A DNA stretch of 64,000 bases from Spirodela intermedia (taxonomy: Eukaryota > Streptophyta > Magnoliopsida > Alismatales > Araceae), in assembly GCA_902729315.2 (NCBI GenBank), contig LR746273.1:1493001-1557000 (forward strand), given 5' to 3'. Shown here piece by piece: positions 54,079 through 64,000 of this stretch. Below the pieces are notes generated by a model, which searched no databases, had not been told where the DNA came from, and saw nothing but the letters and a program-made list of their open reading frames with translations. A program made the translations under genes and the position numbers. The first letter of the stretch is position 1. Each line of letters begins with the position of its first letter.

Positions 54079-56299
54079 TAATGTGATGAAGTTCAACCTC
54101 ATATTGAACTAACAAGAGGGTATCATAATGGTCTTCTAGGAAGTTCAATGTTGAGGAAGATGGCTCCATTGGACTGCCATGTTGGCAAGTTTATCTAGTG
54201 TATTATTTGAGGGCCCATTAATTCTCTTTGTGCACCTCTCTTATTTGGGGTGATGTCATTTTTGTTGTTGAAAGTTATTTTGATCTATATGAGGAAGGGA
54301 ACTAGGAACAAGGAAAGGGAAAATAAAGTTGATAAATATGAAAAGTCACATGTTAAAATGTAGAGCACACAAACTAAATAGAAAGCTTAGTAAGATGATC
54401 TAGTTATACTTTTCTTTGAAAATGCATGATAGTAGAATAAATATATGAATATTTATACTTAATTAAGTGTAATATTATCAAATGATCAAACTAGATTTTA
54501 TTGAACATATCTATGATCAATAATATAAAATTATGTAGGTGATTGATTTCACTATACAAAATTATTATGATACATAATGTCGTGAAAAGTATTAACATTT
54601 CTATAATATGTAATAGTGAGAAAATAATAATTAGTACATTTAATTCCTTGAAGTAAAAAAATTAGTATGGAAATTTACTCAATTTATTAAGTGTTTAATG
54701 ACATTAGATCATTAGTTTCAAATGATTTTGATATCAAATTAATTTATTGAATTCAGATAGCTTATTTTTCCAAACATGATTTTTTGGATATTAAAAAGTG
54801 TATTTTGAAAAATCATTTTATACATCTTGAGTTTTCAAAATTATTACACTTTAAAATCATGGCTAAGATATCCACTTAAGAGTGAACCACATATAGAACA
54901 AACTCATATAAGTTTGATTGTTAAGTTATTATGTGATAGAATTACATGTATTGATTTTGTTGTTATATTATTTGATCTTTATTTTAAAGTGATAGGAAAT
55001 GAATAAAAACATTATGACTTAATGGCATTGAGTGTTGGGTTCATACAAAGATATATAGAAAGATTTAAATAATATATCGTATTCAATTTTCAGTTGTTCA
55101 AATTTGTCTTTATTCCAAGAAAAATAGACTTTGAAGATTTCAAAGATTTGAGAATTTTTTTCAAATGATTCCCTCACAAATACAAAAGTTTTTGAATTAA
55201 TAACTGGTATTGAATATATGTTTATCTCCTTACTACAACCTCTAGCTTTGAAAGCAACATTAAGAGTGAACTCTATTGACAACCAGCACTTGTGCTTGAA
55301 GAAGAGCAATATATTCATAGCTTTGAAATCATCATCTCTCTCTTAAGAACTCTAGACAAATCCAATTCAAAATCAATCTCTAGAGTCATCATATGGTGTC
55401 AACTTTTGTTATTTATCGTGAGATAAAAAGGAAACTAAAGTCTTGGTTATTGTGACTTTGAGTTGCCCTCATGGAACAATAGTTTGGTCTCTTATAGTTG
55501 CGAATATAGAAGAAAATTTCAAGGAAAATTTTGTATAGAGTTGTCTTGATGAATAGTAGTATGATCTCTTAGAGTAATAAATCTAGAAATAAGTTTCTAA
55601 GTGAAATTTTGACAGCATTAAGTTCATTAATCAACATCAAATGATTAATGGTAATAAAATCAAATAATATGTTTATTTTTGAAGACTGGCCATAGACAAT
55701 GAGCCAAATCACTATAAAAAGGAGTATATTCTACATTAAATAATAATTCTATGTGCTCATTATCCTAATAGAAGATTGATCTTTTGGGAGTGATCATCTA
55801 GAGAAAAGCAAAAAATAAATTAATTCAACCTTCTCTTCTTAATCTCAATGTAGGCTAAAATCTAACAATAAGAATGGAGTCTAAGACTTGCAAGAACCTA
55901 GAAAACTTAAAAGTGTTCATTTGAGATGACCATTACTCTCCACCTTTGACTTCTCAAAATGTGCTCCCCTCTACTTTGTCCTATGATAATATCCCTCTTC
56001 TTTAGAAAATGATTTAAAAACCACACACTAATTCATCTTGAGGGGGAGTTTTGGGATTGTTTCTTCATCTAGAATTGTTGTTGCAGTGCCTAATGTGTCA
56101 TAGTTGTTGTTTATAAATTACACAATTTCTTAATTTATAAAAAATGAATTTTAGAGATTATTAAACAATACTAATAGTGGAATACATGTCATTTCCTCAA
56201 GAATGGGGTTGTCAATTACAATGCTTACTCTTTATCAATCATAAAATTAGTAGAGTAAATGAAATTAAAAAGAAAGTGAAGAAATTTAATTCTTCTATG
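53155..56299. other. MCA 3' flank and AT-rich gene-poor DNA
   Basis: This holds the MCA 3' UTR, a (CT)n-(TA)n compound repeat at about 53189-53231 and a (GA)n tract at about 53998-54074. About 2.2 kb of strongly AT-rich sequence follows with only short frames (for example 55019-55318 on -) that I do not recognise. It is probably degraded repeat DNA. Confidence 0.4.
53998..54074. repeat. (GA)n microsatellite
   Basis: About 38 uninterrupted GA units in AT-rich intergenic DNA. Confidence 0.97.
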
Positions 56300-56780
56300 T
56301 TGAGTGTGTCACCCACTTTCTATAGAAGAACATGGAAAATGATAGCATAAGTAATGAAAACTATAAAAAAGGGTGAGAAAATCATCTTTTGCTTGTCCTT
56401 GTGTCACCCATAGATTAGCAAACGAATGAGTGTGTTGATGGAATTGATAAAATATTAAAAAATGTGAAAAATCTACTTCAGATCTATAAGTCACTTAAAA
56501 TTCTAGAGAAGGATAATGTAGTAAATCAAAATGGTAAAGAAAGATCATAAATTGTTTAAATAAGATGTCCTTTTAAATCTGTGTCACTCATAAATCCAAA
56601 GAGGAAGAATAGTAAATTAAATTAGTAAAGAAAACCATAAAATATTAAAATATAGTCTTATTTAAATCCTTGTGTCACCCAAAGATCTAAAGAGGATGAA
56701 AAAATAAATTAATTCCTAAAGAATATTAAATAGAAACAATAAAAGAGAGTCATAATCTATATCATTCTCAGTGATGGGGA
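56300..56780. repeat. Degenerate ~91-bp tandem array, at least five copies
   Basis: A GTCAC phrase anchors units at 56308, 56403, 56490, 56583 and 56674, with spacings of 95, 87, 93 and 91 bp. Units share GTGTCACYCA, an AGAGGA-like phrase, then ATAGTAAAT and GTAAAGAAA...ATAAAATATTA. A weaker sixth unit may begin near 56211. No ORF runs through it. Confidence 0.8.
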
Positions 56781-59734
56781 AGGAAAGGGGGTGATCGCTC
56801 TAAAATATCATAATTAAGGAGTGCCAAAAACAAAATTTATAATGTTCGGATGTCTTCCTAATGATACTAATGAATATAGTTTAATGAGTATCCAAGTTAA
56901 ATCATATAGATATATATAAACTAAGGAGAGATTTAACTTTTGATCAGGATTGATTTTTTGATGAAGAATTAGATGTAAAGATGGAAAAAAATTATTAAAA
57001 TACAAAAGAGAGAAAGGAACAAAACCTAGATTATTGACTTCTCAATCAACAATCCATGGATAATTAGATCAAGAGACAATTAAATTTAGTTGACGAGTTG
57101 AATTACTAAAGTCCTAATGTGTGAAATTAAATACCCCACCTTTATAGATCACCCTATGACACTTTGGAGATCAATAACAAGGTTAAAGAATGTCCTAAAC
57201 TAATTCTAACCTCATACAATCTCCACCACTCTTAGAAATATATTCTACTTGGACTTAATAAGGGAACATGGGATCATCGGGGATAGAAATCAAGTTTGAT
57301 GTCTACTCTAATTCATGTACTCTCTCTTATTTGATCTTATTTTGGATCAATCTTGATAGACTAAGTGTAGAAATAAATATGCAAGCACAAGATCATAATA
57401 ATAATGAATACTTAATTTTTGGATATCAGTGAGAGAAATAGAAGTAGAAATTATCAAGCTATCAAGAATCTTGATGAGAACAAAATGTTCACCAAACACT
57501 TCTAATTCAAGTCTCAACACCCTTGAGACAACCCACACACTATAAAATAAGTAATTGACTTTTATCTCCTTCTATAAGGACTTCGCCTACAATAGAAGAG
57601 AGAGGAGACCAAGAAAAAATAAGAGAATTGATAAAGATAGAGAATAGAATCAAAAGAGAGAAATCTCGTCGTTCATCGAACTAAAAAAAAAGAAAATACA
57701 TGCTATATCTATAACAAATATAAAAAGACAATTGTCCTCTTAAAAGGAGGCATCTCAATCTACGTGTGAATGAGCCCACACATCTCAAAGGTGACAGCTT
57801 CAACCTCTCTCATTTCTCGCTCCCTCTTTCCCTACATGACTCCCGAAATGGGTCAAAAGGGATGAGGTGACAATCATCTCTCTCTCCCTACACGACCCCT
57901 AACAAGGTCAGACATGATGAGGTGACAACTATGTCATCACCCCTCACTCCTTGCGTGTCTCTTGAGCGAGTCAGACAGGAAAAGGTCTCTCACACATATC
58001 TTGGGTCAGCCGTGATCAATTGACACCGCCAACACCAAGAGATCACGAAACCTAAGAGAATAATGAAGGTAAATGAATGGTGAATTGAAATCAGGTTCTC
58101 ACCTAGTGTCATGGCTAGGCAAAATACCTTAATCACGATTCCTAACTATCTTTACTAAGATCAAAGTCTCTCTCACCAAGAGGATCACTAGTAAAGAGAT
58201 GAAAAGAACGAAACTTATTAAAATTAAAATCTGAAATCAATTAGATATGCCCTATTTTTCCAAATAGACGTTTGATGGGATTCCTCCTCAGAAGTTTTTG
58301 AACTTGTCTCCAGAGGTTGAGTTCTTGGATCACATCCTCTCCTCCTAGTTGCTCTTCTCCCAAGTATGGAACGGCCTTCTATCTCCTCTAGGTGGGTTTA
58401 TATTCTCTCTTTGGTCATGTCCATTCTCAGCCCTTGGATCATGGGGGAGAGTGCACAACCCTTGGAGATTTCTCTTTCCAAGGACAGCCTAAAAGAGGTG
58501 AGCGGCTCTTGGGGTGTCTCCTGACCTTCCCTCCCTAAGACTTATCTCACCCCATGGATTCAGCTGATTGAGGGGCTGAGATAGTCCCAAGGATTGCTTA
58601 CGGAGGGAGAGGGGTGTGGCTGATCAGATGGTGCCACATACCTCTCCCTCCTTAATTAATGTGGGCTGTCCAGTTGGTCCATGGGCCTGATATGACATGA
58701 AGCATAGTACTTAAAATAAAGCCCATTACCTCTTAAACAGATAAATATAATAGATTAGGAATAAAGGGGAAATCAACATGGTAAATTTGGACTCATTTAT
58801 ACATGAGTCGACTTAGGGTTTAAGAAATGGATAATAAATCATAAAAATCATATGGATTATGTTTTAGAATTTAAATCTTAATGATTAAAAGCACTGGTAT
58901 TAATTCAGATTTAATAGAATTTTTTATAAAAATAGAAAAATATTTAAAATATTCATTTAAACATGAAATAAATCCTAGAATATTGACAAAAAATATGAAA
59001 AATACTTTTATCATATTAAATAATTATAAAATATTTTAATTATAATTTAGACATCAAATGATAGTTTATTTTATAATTATCATTCAAGTAAAGTATATAA
59101 TTAAATAAATACACATGCTATAAAAAATATGGAAAATTCACAAAATTAAGCATGTATTTAGAAAATTCATCAGAAATTATGCTTCAATTATTTTATGCAT
59201 AGTTAAATGTCATTTTGCATGAAATTAAGCATTAATTGTCTAAATTATACCATACTTATCGTGCATAATTCACATGTTATCAAGGGGGGTGGGGGGAGAA
59301 GGTTAGGTCACCATTGTCGCCATTGTGCTGGGTTCCACCTCTATTTGACATGCAAGAGGGGAGCTCACAGCCACCATTATTACTGTCACTACCCTAGCTC
59401 ATGTTGGGGCGCCTATTCTTCTCTCTCCTCTTTTCTCTTTTATACCCCCTAATTATAGTGGGCTGGACATTGGCCTAATGTGGCTTGCCCATGAGCAAGC
59501 TGTCCTACATCTTCTCCATCAAATCTAACAAACGATTGACATTGAAAAGGGAAAATAAAAGAACATGGAATATATCTCAAGGGCCTTGTATATTGCATTA
59601 GGTTATAAGTCAAAGGATCATATATAGATTTTTCAAGGCTAATGTGAAACTTTAAACAAAAATTTCTGATATGGATTCTAAAATCCATTTTATTATTTTC
59701 TGTTCTATTTTATTAAATTTGACTTTAGTTAACA
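56781..59734. other. AT-rich intergenic DNA with repeat-derived, GC-richer patches
   Basis: No gene is recognised. 57780-58010 has two near-identical GATGAGGTGACAA phrases (57861 and 57916, period 55 bp) within CT-rich sequence. 58080-58700 is GC-richer and non-coding by stops in every frame. 59280-59530 is another GC-richer patch. The mixture looks like fragments of LTR-type repeats. Confidence 0.4.
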
Positions 59735-59746
59735 TGGTATTAGATT
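59735..59746 (+). mobile_element. Possible degenerate copia primer binding site
   Basis: TTAACA followed by TGGTATTAGATT resembles the common copia arrangement TGGTATCAGAGC downstream of an LTR end, with three mismatches in twelve. No flanking LTR pair could be seen by eye, so support is weak. Confidence 0.25.
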
Positions 59747-62529
59747 AATACCTTAACAATACTTTTGATGTCTCACAAGTGGCTCCAAATTTTTATTTTT
59801 ATCCTATTAGATTAGTACCTCCACATTCTTAGATATACAACGAAATGTAAGCATTAAACGACTTAACAACCAGTTGAGCTTGACACTCAAAACCTAAACA
59901 TATGGTTGATCTTTTCTATGATATAATGTCCAAAATAATGATTAGATATCTATTTGTTTCGTTGACAAGTTGGAGATTGCAATCATAGGGTCCTCCTATA
60001 ACTACTACTTCACATGAAAGATCTAAAGGCTAGGCAAAATACCAAGAGGGAGGGTGAATTGGTATTTTAAAAATCTTAGATTTTCTTCCTGGATAGTAGA
60101 TGTGTCAACACATGTGTTACATAACTGTGCGTGATTATCTACGTGTAGGATTACTTTCTCTCTCCTCCAGCGAGTTCTCACTATGAGACAAGAACTTTTT
60201 ATACTGGTTCATCCCTCACCTGACTACTTCCAATCCCGGAGGATCCTTCCTGTCGGTATTCCACTATTTCTCTCGGAAATACGCACTAAAATTAATGGGA
60301 TCAGCAGCCCAATACCTCAGGTTTGACCTCCGCAGAGATCCAGCCCTTTCCAGGCCAAACAGGACTTAGAGCACCTCGTGCTTCTGCCCAAAATCACTCT
60401 CCACTCACTAGCCAGTTACCTTAGGGTCTGATGGAGAACCTCCTTGAAAGATTCAAGCTTTATCTTGATCATCAATCGTTGATGAAGAAGGTGATGCAGT
60501 CTGTTCGCGATTGAAGCTCGGCGGTAATAATTCTTGATTGAGAGAGAGATTACTCGTAGTTGATCGAAGTAGAATTGTTGTTGTTGATATCCCCAGCTTC
60601 CTTTACTTGTAGGGCGTCGTCTTCCAACGGATTTCTGCATTTTGTTCAATAGATAAAATCAGAAAGTCAGTTAAAATACTTACCGTTTTCCGGAATGCGC
60701 GACAACGACCTCTGACCATTGCGAATTCAATATCTTTCTATTCTCTGCTCCCTTACATTTGACATTTGAACTGGAGATTCTTCTCTCACGGACGAGCAAC
60801 TTTCATCTTGACTTTGTCTTCAGATTCGAACGTTAAACTGGTCGTTTTCTCCATGTAAGCAGCTGACGTGTCATCGTCCAGATTTCCGGTTCGAGACTCA
60901 CAAGAGCACATTTGATATTTCGAACCATTTTCTTTCTCAATTAATGATGCACGTGACTAATAAATAATAGCTGCACTTAAATGGTTAATAATCATGGATA
61001 AATGAACTAAAAACATAACCATCATTTACCTATTAAATATTTGTTTTTAACAAATATTTATCCATATATATGTGGCACTTCACCTATCCATCAATTCACT
61101 TAATCTCAAGGTTAGCCAAAATGTCACAAGATAAATAATATATTTATTTGCATGAAATATATGAGGCATTTATGATAATCTTGTAAACAATATAAAAAAA
61201 TAATAGATTTAATGTCACTTTCAATTGTTTATCCATCTATGGATAATATGTTGTATTGTGATGGAGCTTTGTACCTTGCAACATGAAAAGTTTCAATTAA
61301 AATTGACTTATGAATATTTGATAGCGGTCAATTATTGTGGAGATAAAGAAGTTATAGAATTAAACATTATCTTAGATAAATATATTTTCCATCTTATTTG
61401 GAAGATAAGGATGCTTGAGTTATGTGAAATGACTATACTTCTTCAATATATCCACCACCACCAATTATAGAATTATTGTCATTTGATCTAAACATTCATT
61501 TGATGAAATTCATAGTCAACTCCTCTCATATGTGGTTTGGTGTTGGTAATAATTGTAAAATATCTTATAATAAAGCTTCAATTTATTCTATTGGTAGGTT
61601 GCACATTATTCTACAATTTTTTTAAACATTTTTTTAATTCTATTTTAGTAAGTTTCCTACACAAGTCACTTGTACGCTTTTAGGAAGACCTCTAGTGTCG
61701 AGTGATAGTAGGGTACTCTGGAAGAACTATTATGACCAAAATGAAGCTCTTTGGGAGTCCTATTATAAAGTATTAACATTTGATTGATCAAAAATTTGAG
61801 CTATGCATCATCCCTTGCTCCAGTTTGCATATTATGTAATATAACTTTAGATTTTTTTTGTACCTTTTAATTTTTTTTCTACATGTCTAGATCTTGATTG
61901 AATATCACAATTGTTGTGTAAACCTCTAATTGTCATGATATCTATGGGAACATATTTTCCACCTTATTTTTTATCATTACTTTGCACCTGATTTCAAAGT
62001 AGAAGTCCATAAACTTTGGTAACCATTTCTTGATATTTTGAAAGAATTTATTATTGTTCTAATTTTTTTTTAAGTTTTGATCCAATAGATGATGACTTCA
62101 CTTTTGTATTAAAAAGATGATTGTCATCTAACTTGTATTCATAGATTATTTTTAATTAATTTATGGCTAAAAAAGATGAGTAAAGTAAATTATTGGTTAA
62201 TAATTTTAAATGATAACTATCTTAATGTTGTGTACTTGGTGTGTTAATCTTTATCTCAAACACGTGAAAAATTTGGTAATGCTAATACTAAAACTATGGT
62301 CATAATGAGTGATAAGTCTTCATTATCATGAGTTCATAAGTAGTAAATAATATAATTCTAGCCTTAACTCATGATAAATAGACTTATATTTATGTTAAAT
62401 TATAAAAAGTTGTTTTCAAGTTATTAACGTAAATTTTTAATTAATTATGTAATATTTTACAAATTTATATGATTTTTATAGTCTTATTTTTGAGATAAAT
62501 GAAGAAAAAAATTAAAATTAAAATATAAC
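59747..62529. other. AT-rich intergenic DNA with a repeat-like segment
   Basis: 60028-60660 contains phrases often seen in dispersed plant repeats, such as GAGGGAGGGTGAATTGG and TATACTGGTTCATCCC, and shares GGCTAGGCAAAATACC exactly with 58113-58128. No protein-coding gene is recognised; the remainder (60700-62529) is AT-rich with short frames only. Confidence 0.4.
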
Positions 62530-62740
62530 AAAAAGAGAAGACCTACCGGTCAGCTTGGCTTGCAAGTAGGTCGGAAGCGCAATCAAGGGGAGCCGCGAGT
62601 AGGGGCTCGAGTGACTAGGACCGATGGGGACACATGTGCATCATTCCCCTTCCACGTCACCGGTGGCCAACCGGCTATGGGGCAAGGAGTGGTCATACAT
62701 ATGGGAGAAAGGGAATCATTCCGTATAAGCGATGTGGGAC
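62530..62740 (-). ncRNA. Candidate Pol III type 3 transcription unit (unidentified RNA)
   Basis: On the minus strand GTCCCACATCG (62730-62740) is a perfect match to the plant snRNA upstream sequence element RTCCCACATCG. A TATA-like CATATGTA at 62697-62704 follows after 25 bp, the short spacing used by Pol III rather than Pol II snRNA genes. A GC-rich stretch then runs to a T5 run at 62530-62534, so an RNA of about 140-150 nt starting near 62675 would fit. Its sequence is not U6, U3 or another RNA I recognise. The same short motif also occurs in dispersed plant repeats, so this may be coincidence. Confidence 0.25.
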
Positions 62741-64000
62741 TAAACCCGCGTCACACCTTTCCCCGAAAGACTTCAAAGATTTTAATACATAAATTACCTC
62801 TTCGTTATAACAGAGATATATCATGATGACGTGACTTGATAAAGACATTAGAGTGCTTATTTCAATCTCTCTTATGTAGGTAAGTAACCGACGTACTTTC
62901 GAATCCTCCTAGAGTCAAAACTCGTATTTTTATTTGATTATCGTGACTTTCTTACAGATCGCCAGTGAAGGATTAAGCTGTTAGAATCGCTAGATCATCG
63001 GCGAAAATCTCGTCAACGCGATTCACGAAATATTATTACTAAAATTGTTGAATGATTCGCGATAAAAGGACTGTGAATCTATTGAGTAAATCATCTCTGA
63101 TTGATCGACAAACAAGCCGTCATCGGGAAGAGGACGATCCACTAAGAGATGAGTCGCTACCTCCTAAGAGTGTATCGGATGCGATGAAGAGCCTCTTTTT
63201 GCTGCACGAACCTGAGGATGAAGCTTCCTAACATGCACCTCACCTCCATCCAACTCCTCTCCGTCAGGTGACAGCTACCAAAGAGATGCCTTTTCTATTT
63301 TTGTACCCTAATTAAAGATGTCTTTCTTTAGTTGTTGCATTAATGGCCAAGTTAATCTCTCATAATTTATAACAAATATTTTACACAAGCCAATGAGTCT
63401 CTAAACCTTTTACTAACACTCATTCTATTGGTACTCAGAGCTCCAAGTAAATGTAATTATGCTCAAACACACAATACTTGGAATTAATATTTAGTTTATG
63501 TTTTTTAATATTGTCAAAAATTATTTCATTTGGTTTTCATGTGCTTTCAAGTCCACATTATACACCAAAATATTCTCAGAAAGATTAATATGATTTATAA
63601 AAAAATATTAAAATATTTTATTCATGAGAGATTGAAAGGGGGATGGGATATTTGAGATCTCATAGTGCCCTTCATAAGTCTAAAACGTTGTCTAGGAAAT
63701 GTACTCCATTTGGATCTGATGATAATCAAATTTTAGTCTAGTTTGGAAAATGTGGCTGCCTCATGTAATGTATTTAGAAGTTCATTCACCACTAGAATTA
63801 GAAACTTGTCAAGAATAGTTTCATATTTAAGCTTGAATATTCCAACACGAAACCTCCATCTCTTATCTTTTTTTTCTTTTAACGAGCAATACTAAACATA
63901 AATATGGGTTAATGGATAGTTAAATAATTACTAATACACACATTTATCTAATTAGTCATTTAATTTTATATTTTTGGAAAATTGGGTACACATGGCCATA
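62741..64000. other. Intergenic DNA to the window end, no gene seen
   Basis: 62741-63290 has intermediate GC content and only short frames; 63300-64000 is AT-rich. Nothing recognisable as a gene or intact mobile element is present. Confidence 0.4.

Noticed and set aside
62530-62740. Calling the USE-bearing unit U6 or U3
   Set aside because: The sequence at the expected start matches neither the U6 nor the plant U3 5' end.

Overview
The window is nuclear DNA of a flowering plant. The genes have many introns, almost all GT-AG, with conserved plant gene structures. The families are plant-specific or plant-typical: an FD-type bZIP, an MCA1-type Ca2+ channel, a PHO2-family giant E2, a peroxisomal ascorbate peroxidase and a plant Alba protein. 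Long (CT)n/(GA)n tracts and AT-rich repeat relics lie between them. The species cannot be named from the sequence alone. I see no bacterial, viral or organellar block.

Layout from left to right: (1) 1-6053 holds a divergent pair, the first coding exon of a RIC1-like Rab-GEF subunit on - (running off the left edge) and a complete secretory cyclophilin (CYP20-1/CYP19-4 type) on +. (2) 6604-20677 is a run of three - strand genes: peroxisomal ascorbate peroxidase (APX3 type, 9 exons), strictosidine synthase-like protein (4 exons) and checkpoint clamp loader RAD17 (12 coding exons). (3) 22243-22316 is a tRNA-Val(UAC). (4) 23771-34450 holds two + strand genes: an FD-like bZIP with a C-terminal florigen-complex SAP motif, and a 1207-residue UBC23-like ubiquitin-conjugating enzyme. 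(5) 36505-41980 has a divergent pair, a DUF1279 protein (-) and a universal stress protein with a plastid-like leader (+). (6) 42717-47860 has two - strand genes, an Alba-domain RGG protein and an F-box protein of the At4g35930 type. (7) 51150-53154 is an MCA1/MCA2-like protein (+). (8) 53155-64000 is an AT-rich gene-poor block with a ~91-bp tandem array, other repeats, retroelement traces and one GC-richer island carrying a Pol III type 3-like promoter arrangement.

The genes are unrelated housekeeping, stress, cell-cycle and signalling genes, as expected for plant chromosomal DNA; there is no operon or cluster logic. Exon joins were checked by reading-phase arithmetic and by continuity with the family proteins as I know them; no alignment was run. 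The points most worth a second look are the candidate Pol III unit at 62530-62740, the GC-AG intron and optional in-frame second intron of the FD-like gene, three E2F-like sites upstream of the F-box gene, and several tandem-repeat arrays.
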